DNA of 33,154 nucleotides from positions 1-33,154 of the forward strand of contig JAEPKX010000021.1 in the NCBI GenBank assembly GCA_021375695.1, read 5' to 3'. The notes beneath the pieces were generated by a model, which saw only the letters and a list, made by a program, of their open reading frames with translations, did not search any database and had not been told where the DNA came from. Position numbers and translations under genes: made by a program. How positions within the stretch are numbered: the first letter of the stretch is position 1; every line of letters begins with the position of its first letter. Shown piece after piece: positions 20,304 to 31,093 of this stretch. This stretch comes from Candidatus Igneacidithiobacillus taupoensis. GTDB lineage: Bacteria; Pseudomonadota; Gammaproteobacteria; Acidithiobacillales; Acidithiobacillaceae.

Positions 20304-21379
20304 GCGCTACCCCCCCGCAGCGCAGCCACCACCGCATTGCCCATGGCCGCAGTGCCAATAACGGGAGTCCCTGGAGGGGCAATATCAGCGGTGCGTAGAC
20401 CTTGATCGAGGACTGCGGTCACGGCTTTTTCCACCCGTAGGGCCCAGGCCTCTGCAGCCAGGGAATGGCGCAGCATCATGGCTACCGAAAGAATGGTTGC
20501 CAGGGGATTGGCCTTGTCCTGACCAGCTATGTCTGGGGCGGAACCGTGGATGGGCTCGTACATGGCCCGCCCCTCCCCTAGGGATGCCGAGGGCAGCATG
20601 CCAATGGAGCCAGTGAGCTGACTGGCCTCGTCCGAAAGGATGTCGCCAAACATGTTCCCCGTCAGGAGTACGTCAAATTGGGCAGGGTACCGGATCAACT
20701 GCATGGCGGCGTTGTCCACATACAGATGTTCCAACTGGACATCGGGAAATTCTTGCGCCGTTTCCGTTACCACTTCCCGCCACAGGCGCGTACATTCGAG
20801 GACATTGGCCTTATCGACGGAACAAAGCTTCCCGCGCCGCCCCTGGGCTGCTCGAAAGGCAACCCGGGCGATCCGGCGAATTTCGTCCTCGTCGTAGACC
20901 ATGGTGTTATAAGCGCGGCGCTTGCCATCCACCTCTTCTCGTCCCCGGGGTTCGCCAAAGTAAATATCCCCCGTCAGCTCCCGCACCACCAGGATATCGA
21001 CTTCCCGTACCAGCTCTGGGCGTAAAGGAGAAGCATCCACCAGTTGGGGAAAGATCTGGGCTGGGCGCAGATTGGCATAGAGATCAAGGGCCTTGCGCAG
21101 ACGCAGAAGCCCTTGTTCCGGTCTTTTCTCCGGGGGGAGCCCATCCCACTTGGGCCCACCCACAGCCCCAAGCAGGACGGCATCGGCTGCCAAGGCCAGG
21201 TCCAGGGATGCCGCTGGCAAGGGTTCGCCCTCGGCATCCAGGGCTGCCCCACCGACCAGACCTTCCTGGATCTCGACGGCAGGACCGCCCAGGTCCATGA
21301 CACATTCCAGGACTTGCCGGGCACAGGAACTGATTTCCGGACCAATGCCATCACCTGGAAAAAAAGCTATCTTCTTCAT
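20300..21379 (-). CDS. leuB: 3-isopropylmalate dehydrogenase
   Basis: LeuB oxidises and decarboxylates 3-isopropylmalate with NAD+, the third step of leucine synthesis. The 359-residue protein starts [16 protein letters not shown] and carries [25 protein letters not shown], the metal-binding [31 protein letters not shown], and the NAD-binding [17 protein letters not shown]. The expected partners leuC and leuD are not upstream; an unrecognised gene sits there instead and overlaps leuB by 4 nt. Confidence 0.97.
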   Translation of the reverse strand: MKKIAFFPGDGIGPEISSCARQVLECVMDLGGPAVEIQEGLVGGAALDAEGEPLPAASLDLALAADAVLLGAVGGPKWDGLPPEKRPEQGLLRLRKALDLYANLRPAQIFPQLVDASPLRPELVREVDILVVRELTGDIYFGEPRGREEVDGKRRAYNTMVYDEDEIRRIARVAFRAAQGRRGKLCSVDKANVLECTRLWREVVTETAQEFPDVQLEHLYVDNAAMQLIRYPAQFDVLLTGNMFGDILSDEASQLTGSIGMLPSASLGEGRAMYEPIHGSAPDIAGQDKANPLATILSVAMMLRHSLAAEAWALRVEKAVTAVLDQGLRTADIAPPGTPVIGTAAMGNAVVAALRGGSA

Positions 21380-21951
21380 GAATCGTCCTTATTGTATAGC
21401 ACCCGGAGAATGAAAGGATTTTCGCGACCCGGATCGGGATTTTCGGGAATCTGCGTCAACGGGTAAACCCCTTGCCCCAAACCAAAGGCATCCTTGGCAA
21501 CAATGGCACGGGCGGCGGGGCTTGCACTTTGCTCGTTGACCAGGCTCAGACGCAAACCCACAACCCCAGGGCGTTGCCTTGCTCCCTGAATATACAAGCG
21601 GCGGGTAATTTCGCTAAAGAGGACCTGAAAAAACGAGGTCAAGGTCTGCTCATCAATTCCGGGAATGGGAGATTCTTGCAGGAAATCCCGTGCACTTTGC
21701 CTGGGCAAGGCGCGCAAGAACTCTGCCTGCCGCGCCCAGTGGAGTAATTTCTGTTGCCACAAGGAATCATCCGGGAGCTTGGCAAAGCCTTGATAGTGGA
21801 ACAAAAAAAGCATCTCTGGTAAAGGAAGATGATCGACACGCTCCTGATTGGGAATGCCCGCCTCGATTACAGAACCCCGCGGTACAGGTTCTCCGCCGTC
21901 CCCTTTACCCCGCAACCAATCCCAGATCACCGCCAGCCAAGCCCCCCTCAA
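21376..21951 (-). CDS. Hypothetical protein upstream of leuB
   Basis: I do not recognise this ~184-191 residue protein. It is soluble, with no signal peptide, membrane helix or cysteine-rich motif. It has hydrophobic/aromatic helical stretches ([18 protein letters not shown]) and a C-terminal part [34 protein letters not shown]. It is likely a real gene: it overlaps leuB as ATGA and heads the minus-strand block. The start is uncertain: TTG 21951 has no ribosome site, while GTG 21930 follows AGGGGGG by ~11 nt. It faces mobA across a short (~40-60 nt) divergent spacer. Confidence 0.7.
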   Translation of the reverse strand: MRGAWLAVIWDWLRGKGDGGEPVPRGSVIEAGIPNQERVDHLPLPEMLFLFHYQGFAKLPDDSLWQQKLLHWARQAEFLRALPRQSARDFLQESPIPGIDEQTLTSFFQVLFSEITRRLYIQGARQRPGVVGLRLSLVNEQSASPAARAIVAKDAFGLGQGVYPLTQIPENPDPGRENPFILRVLYNKDDS

Positions 21952-21989
21952 AATTGCATTACCATAGCATATTGCGAGAAAATTACCCT

Positions 21990-22577
21990 ATGCAGCAATC
22001 ACCCGCCCCCGCCCTTTTACCCGTCAGTGCCCTGATCCTGGCAGGCGGTGCGGGCTCCCGAATGGGAGGGGTGGACAAGGGCTGGTTATCTTTTCAAGGG
22101 CAACCTCTCATTGAACATGCCCTACGTCCTCTGCGACCCTACGCCCGGGAAATTCTCATCAGTGCCAACCGGGAACAGGCGCGGTACGGGGCTTTGGGCT
22201 ATACCGTCCTCGGCGATGCCGAGCCGGGTTTTCCCGGCCCCCTCCATGGCTTGCTGGCAGGACTGGAAGCCTGTCGAGAGGAATGGTTGGCTTTTGTGCC
22301 GGTGGATTGTCCGCTGCTACCCGACGATTTCCTCCCTCGTCTCTGGTCGCTGCGCCGGGGGTATCCGCTGGTTGCCGTGGCAGACGACCAGGGTTTGGTA
22401 CCGGTCATGGGTCTGATCCATCGGCGTATCCAGGGTCCGCTGCGTCAGTATTTGCGCTCGGGCAAGCGTCGGGCCACAGAATTTCTGGCCACACTCCCCC
22501 ACCAGACCCTACCCCTTGCTGATTCGTACCTGCACAATTGCAATTACCCCGCCGATCTACGGGCGGAGCCATCATGA
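21990..22577 (+). CDS. mobA: Molybdenum cofactor guanylyltransferase MobA
   Basis: MobA transfers GMP from GTP to molybdopterin to make the guanine dinucleotide cofactor used by DMSO-reductase-family enzymes. The ~195-residue nucleotidyltransferase starts MQQSPAPALL. It shows the GTP loop LILAGGAGSRMGGVDKGWL with K30, PGPLHGLLAGL, and the metal-binding VPVDCPLLP. The reading frame continues upstream to 21690, but that part shadows the opposite gene. The ribosome site is weak. It overlaps mobB by 4 nt (ATGA). Confidence 0.94.
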   Translation: MQQSPAPALLPVSALILAGGAGSRMGGVDKGWLSFQGQPLIEHALRPLRPYAREILISANREQARYGALGYTVLGDAEPGFPGPLHGLLAGLEACREEWLAFVPVDCPLLPDDFLPRLWSLRRGYPLVAVADDQGLVPVMGLIHRRIQGPLRQYLRSGKRRATEFLATLPHQTLPLADSYLHNCNYPADLRAEPS

Positions 22578-23077
22578 AAGCACTTGGCTTTGTTGGTTAT
22601 AGTGGAGCGGGCAAAACCACCTTGCTCTGCGCCCTGCTCCCCCGACTGCGGTCAGCCGGCCTCCGGGTCGCGGTGGTCAAGGCTACCCACCATGACATCC
22701 GCTGGGACCAGCCGGGCAAGGATAGTTACCGTCTGCAGGAAGCGGGGGCCGACCCGGTACTGTTGGCAGGACCCCAGCGCTGGTATCTCAGTCGACCGGC
22801 GGCCAATGGCGATTGGCAATCCCTGCTTGCCACCCTCCAACCCCCGCCGGACCTGGTCTTGAGCGAAGGCAATACAGCGTGGCCCATTCCCCGCATCCTC
22901 GTCCACCGTGGCGGTCTGCAGCGCTCGCTGTGCTGGGAACCCCATGACCCGGTCTTGTTCGTCGCCAGTGATGAAACCCTGAATACCCCTTTCCCTTGCC
23001 TGGATCTCAATGATCCTGCAACCATCACCCAATACATCCTCGACTGGTATGGAGAAGCCCATGGCCACCTGCTGTGA
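22574..23077 (+). CDS. mobB: Molybdopterin-guanine dinucleotide biosynthesis adapter MobB
   Basis: MobB is a GTP-binding P-loop protein that assists MobA in cofactor synthesis; it is helpful rather than essential in E. coli. The 167-residue protein has the Walker A motif GYSGAGKTTLL (8-18), VAVVKATHHDIRWDQPGKDSYRLQEAGA, the family signature, and LVLSEGNT. The ATG lies within the mobA stop and is preceded by GGAG. It overlaps moeA. Confidence 0.94.
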   Translation: MKALGFVGYSGAGKTTLLCALLPRLRSAGLRVAVVKATHHDIRWDQPGKDSYRLQEAGADPVLLAGPQRWYLSRPAANGDWQSLLATLQPPPDLVLSEGNTAWPIPRILVHRGGLQRSLCWEPHDPVLFVASDETLNTPFPCLDLNDPATITQYILDWYGEAHGHLL

Positions 23078-24299
23078 CGATAACGAACATGATCCCAACG
23101 CCAAAAGTGTGGAGGAGGCCCTGGCGATCATTCTGGCGCAATCGCGAAGCCCCGAGGAGAGCATGATCCTGCCTCTGGATCTGGCCCTGGATCGGGTTCT
23201 TGCCCGCGATCTCCTGGCCCCCCAAGCCATCCCGGCCTGGCCCAATTCGGCCATGGACGGCTATGCCGTGCGGGTAGCCGACGGGATCTCGCCCCGCAAG
23301 ATTGTGGGCTCGGCCTATGCTGGTCGGCCCTATGTCGGTACAGTCCTGGCAGGAACAGCGGTACGGATCATGACTGGCGCCCCCCTGCCCGAAGGGGCCG
23401 ATGCGGTAGTTGCCCAGGAGCAGTGCACAGCCGACGACCAGACCCTGCAGCTTACCCATTACCCGAAACAGCAGGAAAACATTCGCGGTATTGGCGAGGA
23501 TCTGGCTTGCGGGGATCTGGCATTGGCGGCCGGTACCTGGTTACGACCGAGCCGCATTGCCCTTGCAGCCAGCCTGGGGGTAGCCGAAATCGAGGTTTTT
23601 CGACCTTTGCGGGTGGCTTTCTTTTCCACCGGCGATGAATTGCAGGGCCTAGGCGAGTCCCTTCGCTTTGGCAACATCTACGATAGTAATCGCCATAGCC
23701 TCCTGGCCCTCCTGCGCCGTCTCCCGCTGGAGGTTTATGATTTGGGACGCATTCCCGATGATCAGGAGCGGATTGCCGAGACCTTGCAACGGGCAGCCCG
23801 CATGGCGGATCTGGTGATCACCAGCGGCGGGGTGTCCGTTGGGGACGCCGACTACATCGCCCGGTTACTGCGGGATCTGGGTTCGGTGCAATTCTGGAAA
23901 ATGAATATGAAGCCCGGCCGTCCACTGGCCTATGGGCGCATTGGGGATGCTGATTTTTTTGGGCTGCCCGGCAACCCTGTCTCTACCATTGTCACTTTTT
24001 ATCAATTCGTTCGACCGGCATTGCTCAAGCGCATGGGCGTCCATGCCCCGTGGACGGTACCCAGCATCCGCCTGCCGGCCGCAGAACCCTTCCGGAAAAA
24101 AGCCGGGCGCACCGATTTTCAACGGGGCCGGCTGGTGGCAGGCGAATCGGGACTCGCCGTGGCACCGGTCAAGGCCCAGTCTTCGCACATCCTGACCGGC
24201 ATGGCCCTGGCCGATTGTTTTGTGATCCTGCCGGCAGCGGCGACGGACATTCCCGTCGGGAGTCTGGTGGATGTGCAACTGCTGGAGGGCCTGGTGTAA
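23061..24299 (+). CDS. moeA: Molybdopterin molybdenumtransferase MoeA
   Basis: MoeA inserts molybdate into adenylated molybdopterin. The ~412-residue protein shows PAWPNSAMDGYAVR, RIMTGAPLPEGADAVVAQE, the MoCF-biosynthesis domain with FSTGDEL and ITSGGVSVGDADY, and GLPGNPVS, with a C-terminal beta-barrel domain. I chose ATG 23061 (MATCCDDNE), 6 nt after GGAG; another ATG lies at 23049. It overlaps mobB by ~17 nt. It ends base-to-base with the opposite-strand nuclease gene, with no terminator visible. Confidence 0.95.
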   Translation: MATCCDDNEHDPNAKSVEEALAIILAQSRSPEESMILPLDLALDRVLARDLLAPQAIPAWPNSAMDGYAVRVADGISPRKIVGSAYAGRPYVGTVLAGTAVRIMTGAPLPEGADAVVAQEQCTADDQTLQLTHYPKQQENIRGIGEDLACGDLALAAGTWLRPSRIALAASLGVAEIEVFRPLRVAFFSTGDELQGLGESLRFGNIYDSNRHSLLALLRRLPLEVYDLGRIPDDQERIAETLQRAARMADLVITSGGVSVGDADYIARLLRDLGSVQFWKMNMKPGRPLAYGRIGDADFFGLPGNPVSTIVTFYQFVRPALLKRMGVHAPWTVPSIRLPAAEPFRKKAGRTDFQRGRLVAGESGLAVAPVKAQSSHILTGMALADCFVILPAAATDIPVGSLVDVQLLEGLV

Positions 24300-24935
24300 T
24301 CAATCCAGACCATGCCGCGCCGAATAGGGGGTCGAATGAGACCAGTGGTGGAGGAAGTTCTGAGCATAGAGTCGATTGAGGGCAGGGTTACCGCGCAGAA
24401 TCAGGAGATTTTCCGCGTTGGCCAGCTCCGCTGCCTTGCTGAAATTGAAGCTCCCCGTAACCACGGTGCCATCGTCAATGACCATGACCTTATTATGGGC
24501 AATGGCGTGCTGGTCATCGATGCGGACGTCTACCCCCTGATTGGCAAAGAAATCAGCCACCGAATACTTCTGGGTGCGCTGACTTTTATCCAATAGGACC
24601 TTGAGCTCCACGCTGCTTTTTTTGGCGTCCATGGCGGCCTTGGCAATGGGTGCGCTGGTAAAGCTGTACGCCTGGATCCATAAACGATGCTGGGCTTCAC
24701 CCATGGCCGAAACCAGGGCAGCGGTGGCCCCCGGAGGGGGAGAAAAGGCGACCTCGATGCTGCCCTCGGCGGGAACGGTCGTTGGGGATTGGGGAAGGGC
24801 CGCTGTAGCCTCTTGCAGTTGTTCCTGGGCACCGGCCACTGCCCCCTGGACCAGATCGGTATTACTCTCGGCCCACAGCAGGCCCGAAGCCATCACCGTC
24901 AGCGCCAGGACGGAAACGATCCAAACTTTACGCAT
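24300..24935 (-). CDS. Secreted phospholipase-D-fold nuclease (Nuc-like)
   Basis: The 211-residue protein has a signal peptide (about 1-22, cut near WA-ES) and a low-complexity linker to ~57. It contains a single PLD domain with H147-N-K149, D154 and the GSFNF block (G161, S162, N164), i.e. one complete HxKx4D...GSxN motif. A single HKD motif is typical of Nuc/BfiI-type endonucleases, which work as dimers. A periplasmic or secreted DNA-degrading role is inferred; lipid substrates are possible. AGAGGGAGC precedes the ATG. It abuts moeA tail to tail. Confidence 0.85.
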   Translation of the reverse strand: MRKVWIVSVLALTVMASGLLWAESNTDLVQGAVAGAQEQLQEATAALPQSPTTVPAEGSIEVAFSPPPGATAALVSAMGEAQHRLWIQAYSFTSAPIAKAAMDAKKSSVELKVLLDKSQRTQKYSVADFFANQGVDVRIDDQHAIAHNKVMVIDDGTVVTGSFNFSKAAELANAENLLILRGNPALNRLYAQNFLHHWSHSTPYSARHGLD

Positions 24936-25015
24936 CTTGCTCCCTCTTCTGTCTTGTCATGATCCCGCCGCTGAGGCAGGCTTTTCCGAACGTTATCTTA
25001 CGGATTTACCCACCC

Positions 25016-26449
25016 ATGACAAGCCTCGTTCTCTTTCGCCACGATCTGCGCATCGACGACCATCCCGCCCTTGCCCATGGGGCAAAGCAGGGACCGGTGC
25101 TGCCGGTTTTTCTCAGCGATCCGCGGGAGGACCGGGGCGCTGCCTACCAATGGTGGCTGCGACAAAGTCTGCGTAGTCTAACCCAGGGCCTTGCCGACCT
25201 GGGACTACCGCTGATTTGCCGCCGGGGTCACAGTGAAGAGATCCTGCCGCAACTGATCCAGGAGAGTGGTGCGACCCAGGTCTATTGGAACCGTCGCTAT
25301 GCCCAAGCCGAGCGGGAACGTGATCAGCAACTCAAATCCCGCCTGCGGCAACAGGGCATGGTTGCCGAATCTTTTCCCGGGGATCTCTTGACGGAACCCT
25401 GGACACTCCTGCGCGAGAATCAGCCCTTCAAGGTCTTTACCCCTTTTTGGAAAAAATTCCTGCAAAGTATCGAGCCTGCCCAACCGTGCTCACTCCCCCA
25501 GCACTGGCTAGCAGCCCCGCGTCTCCCTGCCAGCGAAAACCCCGATGATTGGCACTGGGAACCCAGGAATCCCGACTGGGCGTCACCTTTGCTCGCATAT
25601 TGGCAACCGGGAGAGCCGGGAGCGCATCAACGCTGGCGAGAGTTTCTGGACCATCGTTTGCGAGATTACGCCAAGGGCCGGGATTTTCCGGCCCTGGAAA
25701 AGGTCTCGCGCCTTTCCCCCCATCTGGCCCACGGCGAAATCAGTCCCCGCCGGCTTTGGCAAATGGCCAGGGAACGAGCCGCTGCCGAACCAGGACTCCG
25801 TCCGGCCGTCGACAAGTTTTTGCAGGAGCTGGGTTGGCGGGAGTTTTCCTGGCATCTCCTCTATCACTTCCCACAATTGCCCACCGAACCCCTGCGCGCC
25901 GAATTCCGCCACTTTCCCTGGCAGGAAGATCGCACCAGCTTGCAGGCCTGGGCGCGGGGGCGAACCGGCTACCCCATGGTGGATGCCGGCATGCGGGAGC
26001 TCTGGCAGACTGGCTATCTCCACAATCGGGTGCGGATGATCGCAGCCAGCTTTCTGGTCAAGGATTTGCTCCTCCCCTGGCAATGGGGTGCGGCCTGGTT
26101 CTGGGACACACTTTTGGACGCTGACCCCGCCAACAACAATGCCTCCTGGCAGTGGGTGGCCGGCTGCGGTACCGACGCCGCGCCCTATTTCCGGATCTTC
26201 AATCCCAGCCTGCAAGCTGCCAAGTTCGATCCCGAAGGCCACTACCAGCGGCGCTGGGTACCCGAATTGGCGGCACTTCCCAACAGCGCGTTGCCGAGCC
26301 CCTGGGCCTATCCGGAAACCCTGGAGTCGTTGGGGATCCAGCTGGGAAGGGATTATCCCCTACCCATCATTGATCATGCCGTTGCCCGGGAACGAGCCCT
26401 CGCCGCTTTCCAGAGGATCTCCGTCCGCACGGGAGATCACAATTTGTAA
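25016..26449 (+). CDS. phrB: Deoxyribodipyrimidine photolyase (class I)
   Basis: This light-driven FAD enzyme splits cyclobutane pyrimidine dimers. The 477-residue protein starts MTSLVLFRHDLRIDDHPAL, the antenna-binding Rossmann domain. The C-terminal FAD domain holds KFLQELGWREFSWHLLYHFP, RTGYPMVDAGMRELWQTGYLHNRVRM and the signature WQWVAGCGTDAAPYFRIFNP. These match CPD photolyases; a (6-4) photolyase or cryptochrome is less likely. The start at 25016 is fixed by the family N-terminus, though no good ribosome site precedes it. It is followed by the tandem small-RNA region, whose first terminator could also end this transcript. Confidence 0.95.
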   Translation: MTSLVLFRHDLRIDDHPALAHGAKQGPVLPVFLSDPREDRGAAYQWWLRQSLRSLTQGLADLGLPLICRRGHSEEILPQLIQESGATQVYWNRRYAQAERERDQQLKSRLRQQGMVAESFPGDLLTEPWTLLRENQPFKVFTPFWKKFLQSIEPAQPCSLPQHWLAAPRLPASENPDDWHWEPRNPDWASPLLAYWQPGEPGAHQRWREFLDHRLRDYAKGRDFPALEKVSRLSPHLAHGEISPRRLWQMARERAAAEPGLRPAVDKFLQELGWREFSWHLLYHFPQLPTEPLRAEFRHFPWQEDRTSLQAWARGRTGYPMVDAGMRELWQTGYLHNRVRMIAASFLVKDLLLPWQWGAAWFWDTLLDADPANNNASWQWVAGCGTDAAPYFRIFNPSLQAAKFDPEGHYQRRWVPELAALPNSALPSPWAYPETLESLGIQLGRDYPLPIIDHAVARERALAAFQRISVRTGDHNL

Positions 26450-26511
26450 CATATTTGTTTTGGGAACTTTTGGGCTTTTCCCTTTTCTAACCTTTTGCAA
26501 GCAGCTGTGAA

Positions 26512-26580
26512 GTTGCGAGCGCATGTTTCTTCCTCCTTTGGTGGTTTTGGGCGAATCTTCGGGTTCGCCCTCTTTTTTTT
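26512..26580 (+). ncRNA. Candidate small RNA, sibling 1
   Basis: The element starts with GTTGCGAGCGCATGTTTCTT, continues with CCTCCTTTGGTGGTTTT, and ends in a strong terminator (26549-26580). The first ~40 nt are repeated 140 nt downstream with only two compensating 1-nt indels, while the terminator stems differ in sequence but not in design. That is the pattern of sibling sRNAs. The CU-rich segment with CCTCC is complementary to Shine-Dalgarno sequences. No convincing promoter is seen just upstream (a poor -10 TTCTAA at 26485), so read-through from phrB or processing is possible. Confidence 0.5.
26549..26580 (+). terminator. Rho-independent terminator of sibling 1
   Basis: GGGCGAATC pairs with GGTTCGCCC (9 bp, one G-U) around a UUCG tetraloop closed by C-G (26549-26570), followed by TCTTTTTTTT (26571-26580). 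It is one of the strongest terminators in the window and would also stop phrB transcripts. Confidence 0.92.
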
Positions 26581-26592
26581 CCGACCGGTCGG
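26581..26592. promoter_or_regulatory. Perfect 12-bp palindrome upstream of the sibling 2 promoter
   Basis: CCGACCGGTCGG is a perfect palindrome lying between the T-run of the first terminator and the -35 box at 26600. Its position just upstream of a promoter would suit a dimeric activator or repressor, but no such site is known to me. It could also be chance. Confidence 0.3.
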
Positions 26593-26599
26593 AATGTTC

Positions 26600-26628
26600 T
26601 TGTCATCTTTCTGAGCATACGCTAATAT
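26600..26628 (+). promoter_or_regulatory. Sigma70-type promoter for sibling 2
   Basis: TTGTCA (26600-26605) and TAATAT (26623-26628) are separated by exactly 17 nt. The expected start is near 26635-26637, about 16 nt before the conserved small-RNA block. The boxes match the consensus at 4 to 5 and 4 of 6 positions. Confidence 0.6.
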
Positions 26629-26635
26629 ACCTACT

Positions 26636-26714
26636 CGCAGTCAGAGTTCTGGTTGCGAGCGCATGTTTCTTTCCTCCTTTGTGGTTTTCGGGGCTTTCGC
26701 AGCCCCGTTTTTTT
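26636..26714 (+). ncRNA. Candidate small RNA, sibling 2
   Basis: The start is inferred from the promoter at 26600-26628 and the end from the terminator at 26689-26714, giving ~79 nt. The conserved block starts at 26652: GTTGCGAGCGCATGTTTCTT, then TCCTCCTTTGTGGTTTT. CGCA and TGTG could pair around the CU-rich segment, leaving CCTCC in a loop; this pairing is less good in sibling 1. The block also contains an ATG that opens a frame into the next gene, but the strict DNA conservation with indels and the terminators favour RNA over peptide function. Confidence 0.55.
26689..26714 (+). terminator. Rho-independent terminator of sibling 2
   Basis: CGGGGCT and AGCCCCG form a 7-bp stem around TTCGC (26689-26707), followed by seven T (26708-26714). 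It lies 9 nt before the ATG of the alpha/beta hydrolase gene, so that gene needs read-through or a promoter of its own. Confidence 0.9.
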
Positions 26715-26722
26715 GGTTCACG

Positions 26723-29529
<2,807 letters not shown>

Positions 29530-29588
29530 TTAGTATATCATTCAGCGTGTCCGATGCTTGCAGTGATGCGGAACCTTTATCTGTTGCA

Positions 29589-29594
29589 TATAAT
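29589..29594 (+). promoter_or_regulatory. Consensus -10 box upstream of the BI-1 family gene
   Basis: A perfect TATAAT stands 79 nt before the ATG at 29673, giving a long 5' leader of ~70 nt. No clear -35 box lies 16-18 nt upstream (the nearest TTGCAG is 25 nt away), so the promoter call rests mostly on the -10 box. Confidence 0.45.
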
Positions 29595-29672
29595 CTAAAG
29601 GACAGCTTGTGTGGGAACTCGACAACCACTGGTTTACCTGGAGTGAGCGTTATAACTTTCTGGAGCAAATCG

Positions 29673-30371
29673 ATGAATTACGACCAAAACCCTTATCAAT
29701 TTCCCGAAGGCATGACTCCCTATGGGACTGATGCCTCGGCCATTAGCCGTGGCAGCCTCATGGCCAAAACCTACGGCCTGCTGGCTGCTACCCTGGGTGT
29801 CTCGGCCATCGCCTCGATCTATGGCATGAGTTCCCCCTTTGCCTACCAGCACCCCATTCTCCTGATGATCGGCTCCTTTATCCTGCTTTTTGCGGTTCAA
29901 TTTACGGGTGCCCATCGGAGTCCCCTGGCCGTGCCTCTGGTTTTTGCCTTTGCGGCGGGCATGGGCATGATGATGGGGCCTGGGATCGCTGTGTATCTGC
30001 GCATGCCCGATGGACCCCAAATCATTGCCACGGCCCTGGGAGCCACCGCAGTCATGTTTGTGGGACTTTCCGCCTACGCCCTGACCACGCGACGTAACTT
30101 CAGCAACATGGCGGGCTTCCTGATGACGGGGCTGATCCTGGCCATTCTCGTCTCGCTGCTCAACATGTTCCTGCTGCACATGCCGGCCTTGCAGCTGGCC
30201 ATTGCCGGCGTTCTGGTCATCGTGTTCAGCGGCTTAATCCTTTTTGATACCCAGCGGATGGTACAGGGGGGAATCCAGGAGCCCGTGCTATTGGTGGTGG
30301 GCCTGTATCTGGACATCATCAACCTTTTCATGGCGCTATTGGAAATCTTTGGTAGTTCCAACCGAAGCTAG
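29673..30371 (+). CDS. Bax inhibitor-1/YccA family membrane protein
   Basis: The 232-residue inner-membrane protein has about seven hydrophobic helices, starting near residue 27 and ending near the C-terminus, after a polar ~25-residue N-terminus (MNYDQNPYQFPEGMTPYG). GLILFDTQRMVQGG and LYLDIINLFMALLEIFG are the hallmark C-terminal motifs, with the acidic residues thought to form the pH-sensitive di-aspartyl gate of the BsYetJ calcium-leak homologue. Bacterial relatives (YbhL, YccA) interact with FtsH or conduct calcium; the role here is unproven. The ATG follows GGAG by 8 nt. A strong terminator follows. Confidence 0.93.
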   Translation: MNYDQNPYQFPEGMTPYGTDASAISRGSLMAKTYGLLAATLGVSAIASIYGMSSPFAYQHPILLMIGSFILLFAVQFTGAHRSPLAVPLVFAFAAGMGMMMGPGIAVYLRMPDGPQIIATALGATAVMFVGLSAYALTTRRNFSNMAGFLMTGLILAILVSLLNMFLLHMPALQLAIAGVLVIVFSGLILFDTQRMVQGGIQEPVLLVVGLYLDIINLFMALLEIFGSSNRS

Positions 30372-30400
30372 AAGCTAGGTAAGGAGTCAACCATTCCCAT

Positions 30401-30429
30401 GGCACACCGCCCAGGCGGTGTGCCTTTTT
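30401..30429 (+). terminator. Rho-independent terminator after the BI-1 gene
   Basis: GGCACACCGC and GCGGTGTGCC form a perfect 10-bp stem with a CCAG loop (30401-30424), followed by TTTTT. The T-run reaches into the stop codon of the convergent tpm gene. On the minus strand no T-run follows the stem, so it is directional. Confidence 0.92.
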
Positions 30430-31093
30430 ATTGGGTTTGCTTCGCTCCAGCACCCTGGAGACAAAAAACCAGTTCTTCAAAGAAGGGTAGTTGATCTTTT
30501 TTTTCCAACTCCCGCAGATCTCTCCTGGAAAGTTGCTCCAGCCTCCACTCTGGCTGGTAGAGTGTTTCCACTTCGGCTGTGGGGACCGCAAAAGGAGGAC
30601 CACTTTTGGCCTGTTGGGGATAATCCAGGGTGATCAGCAATATGGCTGGAGGGGTTGGGAACAGGGTTTTGAGTTTTTCCACATAACGCTGGCGAAGGTC
30701 CCGATCCAGGGCAATCAATGCCGCCCGGTCATAGATTCCCTGCACCTTGGGAAGCATATCTGCCTGCAGAGCAAAAAAATCACCGCAAAGAATTTCGATG
30801 GTACCGGCGCGATAGCGCTGGAATTCCCCAAAACTTTCCACTTCACAGGCTAGTTGATTTTCCTGAAAAAAAGCCTGGACCGCGATGGGACTGATTTCCA
30901 CCCCCGTGACCCGATATCCTTGCTGACCAAGCCATAAGAGATCAAGACTTTTCCCACACAGAGGGACAAAAACATGGCAACCTTTGGCAAGGGCACAATG
31001 GCTCCAGTAGCGTACAAGCTGCGGATGCACTTCGTTGCGGTGAAAGCCAATGCGATTTTCCTGCCATCGTTGTAACCAGTCTTTCGTATTCAT
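30428..31093 (-). CDS. tpm: Thiopurine S-methyltransferase family protein
   Basis: The 221-residue AdoMet-dependent methyltransferase starts MNTKDWLQRWQENRIGFHRNEVHPQL, the family N-terminus. It continues with the AdoMet site VFVPLCGKSLDLLWLGQQGYRVTGVEIS, GDFFAL and YDRAALIALD. Bacterial members methylate thiols, and some convert selenite or tellurite to volatile methylated forms; a metalloid-detoxifying role is possible for a sulfur/metal habitat but unproven. AAGG precedes the ATG by ~8 nt. The gene is transcribed alone, convergent with the BI-1 family gene. Confidence 0.93.
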   Translation of the reverse strand: MNTKDWLQRWQENRIGFHRNEVHPQLVRYWSHCALAKGCHVFVPLCGKSLDLLWLGQQGYRVTGVEISPIAVQAFFQENQLACEVESFGEFQRYRAGTIEILCGDFFALQADMLPKVQGIYDRAALIALDRDLRQRYVEKLKTLFPTPPAILLITLDYPQQAKSGPPFAVPTAEVETLYQPEWRLEQLSRRDLRELEKKDQLPFFEELVFCLQGAGAKQTQ

